From contig DDYO01000307.1 in the NCBI GenBank assembly GCA_002348045.1, forward strand, positions 1-8,896: 8,896 bases of DNA, given 5' to 3'. The notes below the pieces were generated by a model. The model saw only the letters and a list, made by a program, of their open reading frames with translations. It did not search any database and was not told where the DNA came from. A program made the translations under genes and the position numbers. Every line of letters begins with the position of its first letter. Positions within the stretch are counted from its first letter, which is position 1. Shown here piece by piece: positions 7,143-8,896 of this stretch. This stretch comes from Anaerolineales bacterium UBA2232 (GTDB lineage Bacteria; Chloroflexota; Anaerolineae; UBA2200).

Positions 7143-7164
7143 CCTCGGGCGGAGCTCGCCCAGG
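7143..7164. other. GC-rich inverted repeat (possible hairpin)
   Basis: GGGCG (7147-7151) pairs with CGCCC (7157-7161) around a 5-base GAGCT loop. Past an unpaired C, CCT (7143-7145) can pair with AGG (7162-7164). On the minus (transcribed) strand no U-run follows, so it is not a classical intrinsic terminator. It could act as an attenuator or RNA-stability element, or be chance in GC-rich DNA. Confidence 0.35.
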
Positions 7165-7183
7165 GCGTTTTGGTCCCGTCCTG

Positions 7184-8176
7184 TCAGCCGAAAAGGCCAC
7201 GGCGTGCCCGCAATGCGCGCTCTGTGTCCTCTACCAGTTCTCTGGTGCTCTGATAACGCTGGCTGCGATCCTTGGCCAATGCCTTGTGCAGAACGGCGTC
7301 CATAACTATCAGCTTGGCGTCGTGCTGAGACGGCGGCACAGCTTCCAGTCGCAGCACGGCCTTCAGGGTATCGCTGGTGTCTTCCTTGACAAAGGGCGCT
7401 TTGCCAGTCAGCATCTCGTACAGCACAACGCCCAGCGAAAAGATGTCGGCTCGGTAGTCCAGGGGCTGCCTTGACACGTGCTCGGGCGACATGTAGCCCG
7501 CAGTACCCAGAAGCCTACGGCCTGACGCAGGATCCCTCCTACCGGTGTCCGTCGGTGCAACCAGACCAAAGTCGGTCAGAACCACACGGCGGCCAGTGCG
7601 GTCCAAAAGGATGTTGGAGGGCTTGACATCGAGGTGGAGAAAGCCCTTGCTGTGGGCAAAGCTGAGGGCTTGACCCACCTGACGGACGATGCGAATCGCA
7701 TCTGGCCAACGGACCGTGTTCTTGTGCCGGAGCTGGTGCCGCAGCGATGGGCCGTCCACGTATTCCAGCACGATAAAGCAGCGGGATTCGCCCATAACGG
7801 TTACTTTGGGGGCGTAGCGTTCCGTTCCGTGCGCGGCGGGAACCGGAATGATCCGAACGATGTTTGGATGCTGGAGCTCTGCCAATGCATGCGCCTCGCG
7901 ACGGAGAGCGGTGTACTCGTAGCTATTGTCGCGGCAGAGCTTCAGGGCGACGTCGTGACGAACGGCAGGGATTCGTGCCCGATATACTGTGGCCATGCCT
8001 CCGTCACCCTCGGGTAGCTTGGCCAGTATCGTGAATCCAAAGTCCGGGATTGTGTCGCCAGGCTCCAACTCCACCGCCGTGAGCCATCCTCCGCAGACCG
8101 GGCAGACGCTCTGCGCCTCATCGCGAACGGCCTCCTTATGAAGACTGCACTTGCGCTGGGTGCAATGCTTATACAT
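7184..8176 (-). CDS. Soluble Hanks-type Ser/Thr protein kinase with N-terminal Cys cluster (zinc-ribbon-like)
   Basis: A 330-residue kinase with no membrane span, so cytoplasmic. The N-terminus (1-32) has Cys5, Cys10, Cys25 and Cys28 (the last two as CPVCGG), with His4 and His13 nearby, resembling a small zinc ribbon. The kinase domain (about 46-322) has glycine loop EGDGGMATV (56-64), Lys79 (VALKL), helix-C Glu94, catalytic loop HLDVKPSN with Asp183 and Asn188, DFG at 202-204, and GTAGYMSPE (224-232). Leu182 replaces the usual Arg, so it is a non-RD kinase. The protein ends soon after the kinase fold (RALRARRGLFG), with no sensor domain. It starts 11 bases after the FHA gene stop, so the FHA protein is a plausible substrate or anchor (inference). 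The ribosome binding site is weak: AGAGG only 2 bases from the ATG. Confidence 0.94.
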   Translation of the reverse strand: MYKHCTQRKCSLHKEAVRDEAQSVCPVCGGWLTAVELEPGDTIPDFGFTILAKLPEGDGGMATVYRARIPAVRHDVALKLCRDNSYEYTALRREAHALAELQHPNIVRIIPVPAAHGTERYAPKVTVMGESRCFIVLEYVDGPSLRHQLRHKNTVRWPDAIRIVRQVGQALSFAHSKGFLHLDVKPSNILLDRTGRRVVLTDFGLVAPTDTGRRDPASGRRLLGTAGYMSPEHVSRQPLDYRADIFSLGVVLYEMLTGKAPFVKEDTSDTLKAVLRLEAVPPSQHDAKLIVMDAVLHKALAKDRSQRYQSTRELVEDTERALRARRGLFG

Positions 8177-8187
8177 GGCCTCTGCTC

Positions 8188-8896
8188 TCAGCTGGAATAG
8201 TCGCGGGTCCGTTCGTCAGTAGCCCAGTCATCGGTGGCGTCACCGTCTGCCGGGTTCCTCTTCGTGCTGGGCCTCAGACGCGCATAGCGCAGAACGGTGC
8301 GGGGACCGAGCTGCAAAAGGTCGCCATCAGCCAGCCGCTTTCCTTGCGGTGTGACAATCTCGTCATTCACCCTGGTGCCGTAGGTGCTGCCATCATCGTA
8401 CACATAGAACTCTTGCTCTCGGTTGCGGTATTCCAGCCGCCCGTGGGACCGGGAGACCGATCGGTCTGTCAGTTCCACGTCGCTTTCTGGGTTGCGCCCG
8501 ATGGTCAGGTTGTGGCCGAGCAAGTCCCACGATTGGCCTTCAGGTAGCTTTTCACTGCGGACCACCGTCAACGTGGCCACAGGCTGATTATCGATTTGGA
8601 TGTCCATGGTGAGGTCATCCTGGTCTTGGTCGAGGGTGTCCTCGGGGTCTTTGGTTGGTGGCCCAGGCTCTGGGGTCACCGGCTCCGGTTCAGGGGACCA
8701 CGCACCGGAGGCACGTCGACGTATGGCGATGACGGCAAGGGCGAGCACCAACAGCAACGCACCCCCCGCTGCCAGCAGAACCCGCCAATCGCGGTACCAG
8801 TCTACGGGAGGTGGCGGCATCGGCGTGGTCGCGGGGGCCGGTGTCTCGGTGGGCGGTGGAGTAGGCGTGATGGGTGGGACGGGAATCGTGATGCTG
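8188..8896 (-). CDS. Membrane protein with C-terminal cytoplasmic FHA domain (5' end outside window)
   Basis: The frame is open to the window edge. The visible part begins with a Thr/Pro linker (SITIPVPPITPTPPPTETPA), so the start lies upstream and the Met at 8818-8820 is internal. Counting from that Met, residues about 14-33 are a membrane span followed by RRR, which by the positive-inside rule puts the linker outside and the rest in the cytoplasm. An acidic stretch with two Thr (62 and 71) precedes the FHA domain (about 83-182), which has the phosphothreonine-binding signature: IGR (107-109), SRSH (123-126) and GSTYGTRVN (144-152). The tail is acidic and Ser/Thr-rich (TDERTRDYSS). FHA domains read phosphothreonine made by kinases such as the one encoded 11 bases downstream. 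The missing N-terminal part is probably extracytoplasmic; its domain, perhaps VWA as in some related proteins, is a guess. Confidence 0.9.
   Translation of the reverse strand, partial: SITIPVPPITPTPPPTETPAPATTPMPPPPVDWYRDWRVLLAAGGALLLVLALAVIAIRRRASGAWSPEPEPVTPEPGPPTKDPEDTLDQDQDDLTMDIQIDNQPVATLTVVRSEKLPEGQSWDLLGHNLTIGRNPESDVELTDRSVSRSHGRLEYRNREQEFYVYDDGSTYGTRVNDEIVTPQGKRLADGDLLQLGPRTVLRYARLRPSTKRNPADGDATDDWATDERTRDYSS

Larger units (their letters stand above)
7074..7183 (-). other. Intergenic gap between soluble kinase and phosphatase
   Basis: At 110 bases this is the only sizeable non-coding gap in the window. It holds the phosphatase ribosome binding site and a GC hairpin (7143-7164). I see no clear -10/-35 pair on the minus strand, but promoters of this lineage could be missed by eye. 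A promoter or processing site here would separate phosphatase expression from the upstream kinase. Confidence 0.5.

Noticed and set aside
7143..7164. The hairpin between the soluble kinase and phosphatase genes as an intrinsic terminator.
   Set aside because: The stem is short and no T-run follows it on the transcribed strand. On the plus strand a TTTT occurs only several bases past the stem, and no gene there needs terminating.

Overview
This 8.9 kb, GC-rich window is almost entirely coding. All six genes lie on the minus strand, so transcription runs from high to low coordinates. There is no rRNA, tRNA, CRISPR array, transposase or convincing promoter or terminator. The organism is most likely a member of the Chloroflexota (Anaerolineae- or Caldilinea-like). 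This is an inference from the Thr/Pro-rich linkers in exported proteins, the abundance of Hanks-type kinases, and the cohesin, PPC and PA14 modules; no phylogenetic marker is present to prove it.

In order of transcription the genes are: (1) the C-terminal part of a membrane protein with a Thr/Pro linker, one membrane span and a cytoplasmic FHA domain (8188-8896, its 5' part beyond the window); (2) a soluble Ser/Thr kinase with an N-terminal Cys cluster resembling a zinc ribbon (7184-8176); (3) a PP2C phosphatase with one membrane span and an extracytoplasmic FnIII-like domain (5454-7073); (4) a secreted cohesin-linker-PPC protein (4377-5438); (5) a membrane Ser/Thr kinase whose extracytoplasmic domain is a close paralogue of the phosphatase's (2756-4339); (6) a large secreted protein with a PA14 domain, a nidogen-like region, a CARDB/NEW3-like region and propeller-like repeats (1-2741, its 3' part beyond the window). 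Gaps are 11, 110, 9, 37 and 14 bases, so this looks like one operon, with a possible internal control point only in the 110-base gap.

Together the genes look like a self-contained transmembrane phosphosignalling cassette: two writers (kinases), one eraser (phosphatase), one phosphothreonine reader (FHA), and two exported proteins that could be ligands, cell-surface partners or outputs. The most striking observation is that the opposing membrane kinase and phosphatase carry nearly the same outside domain: 94 of 111 residues are identical by eye, and about 88% of bases. Unrelated catalytic domains have thus been joined to one shared sensor. The kinase catalytic loops are also both non-RD.
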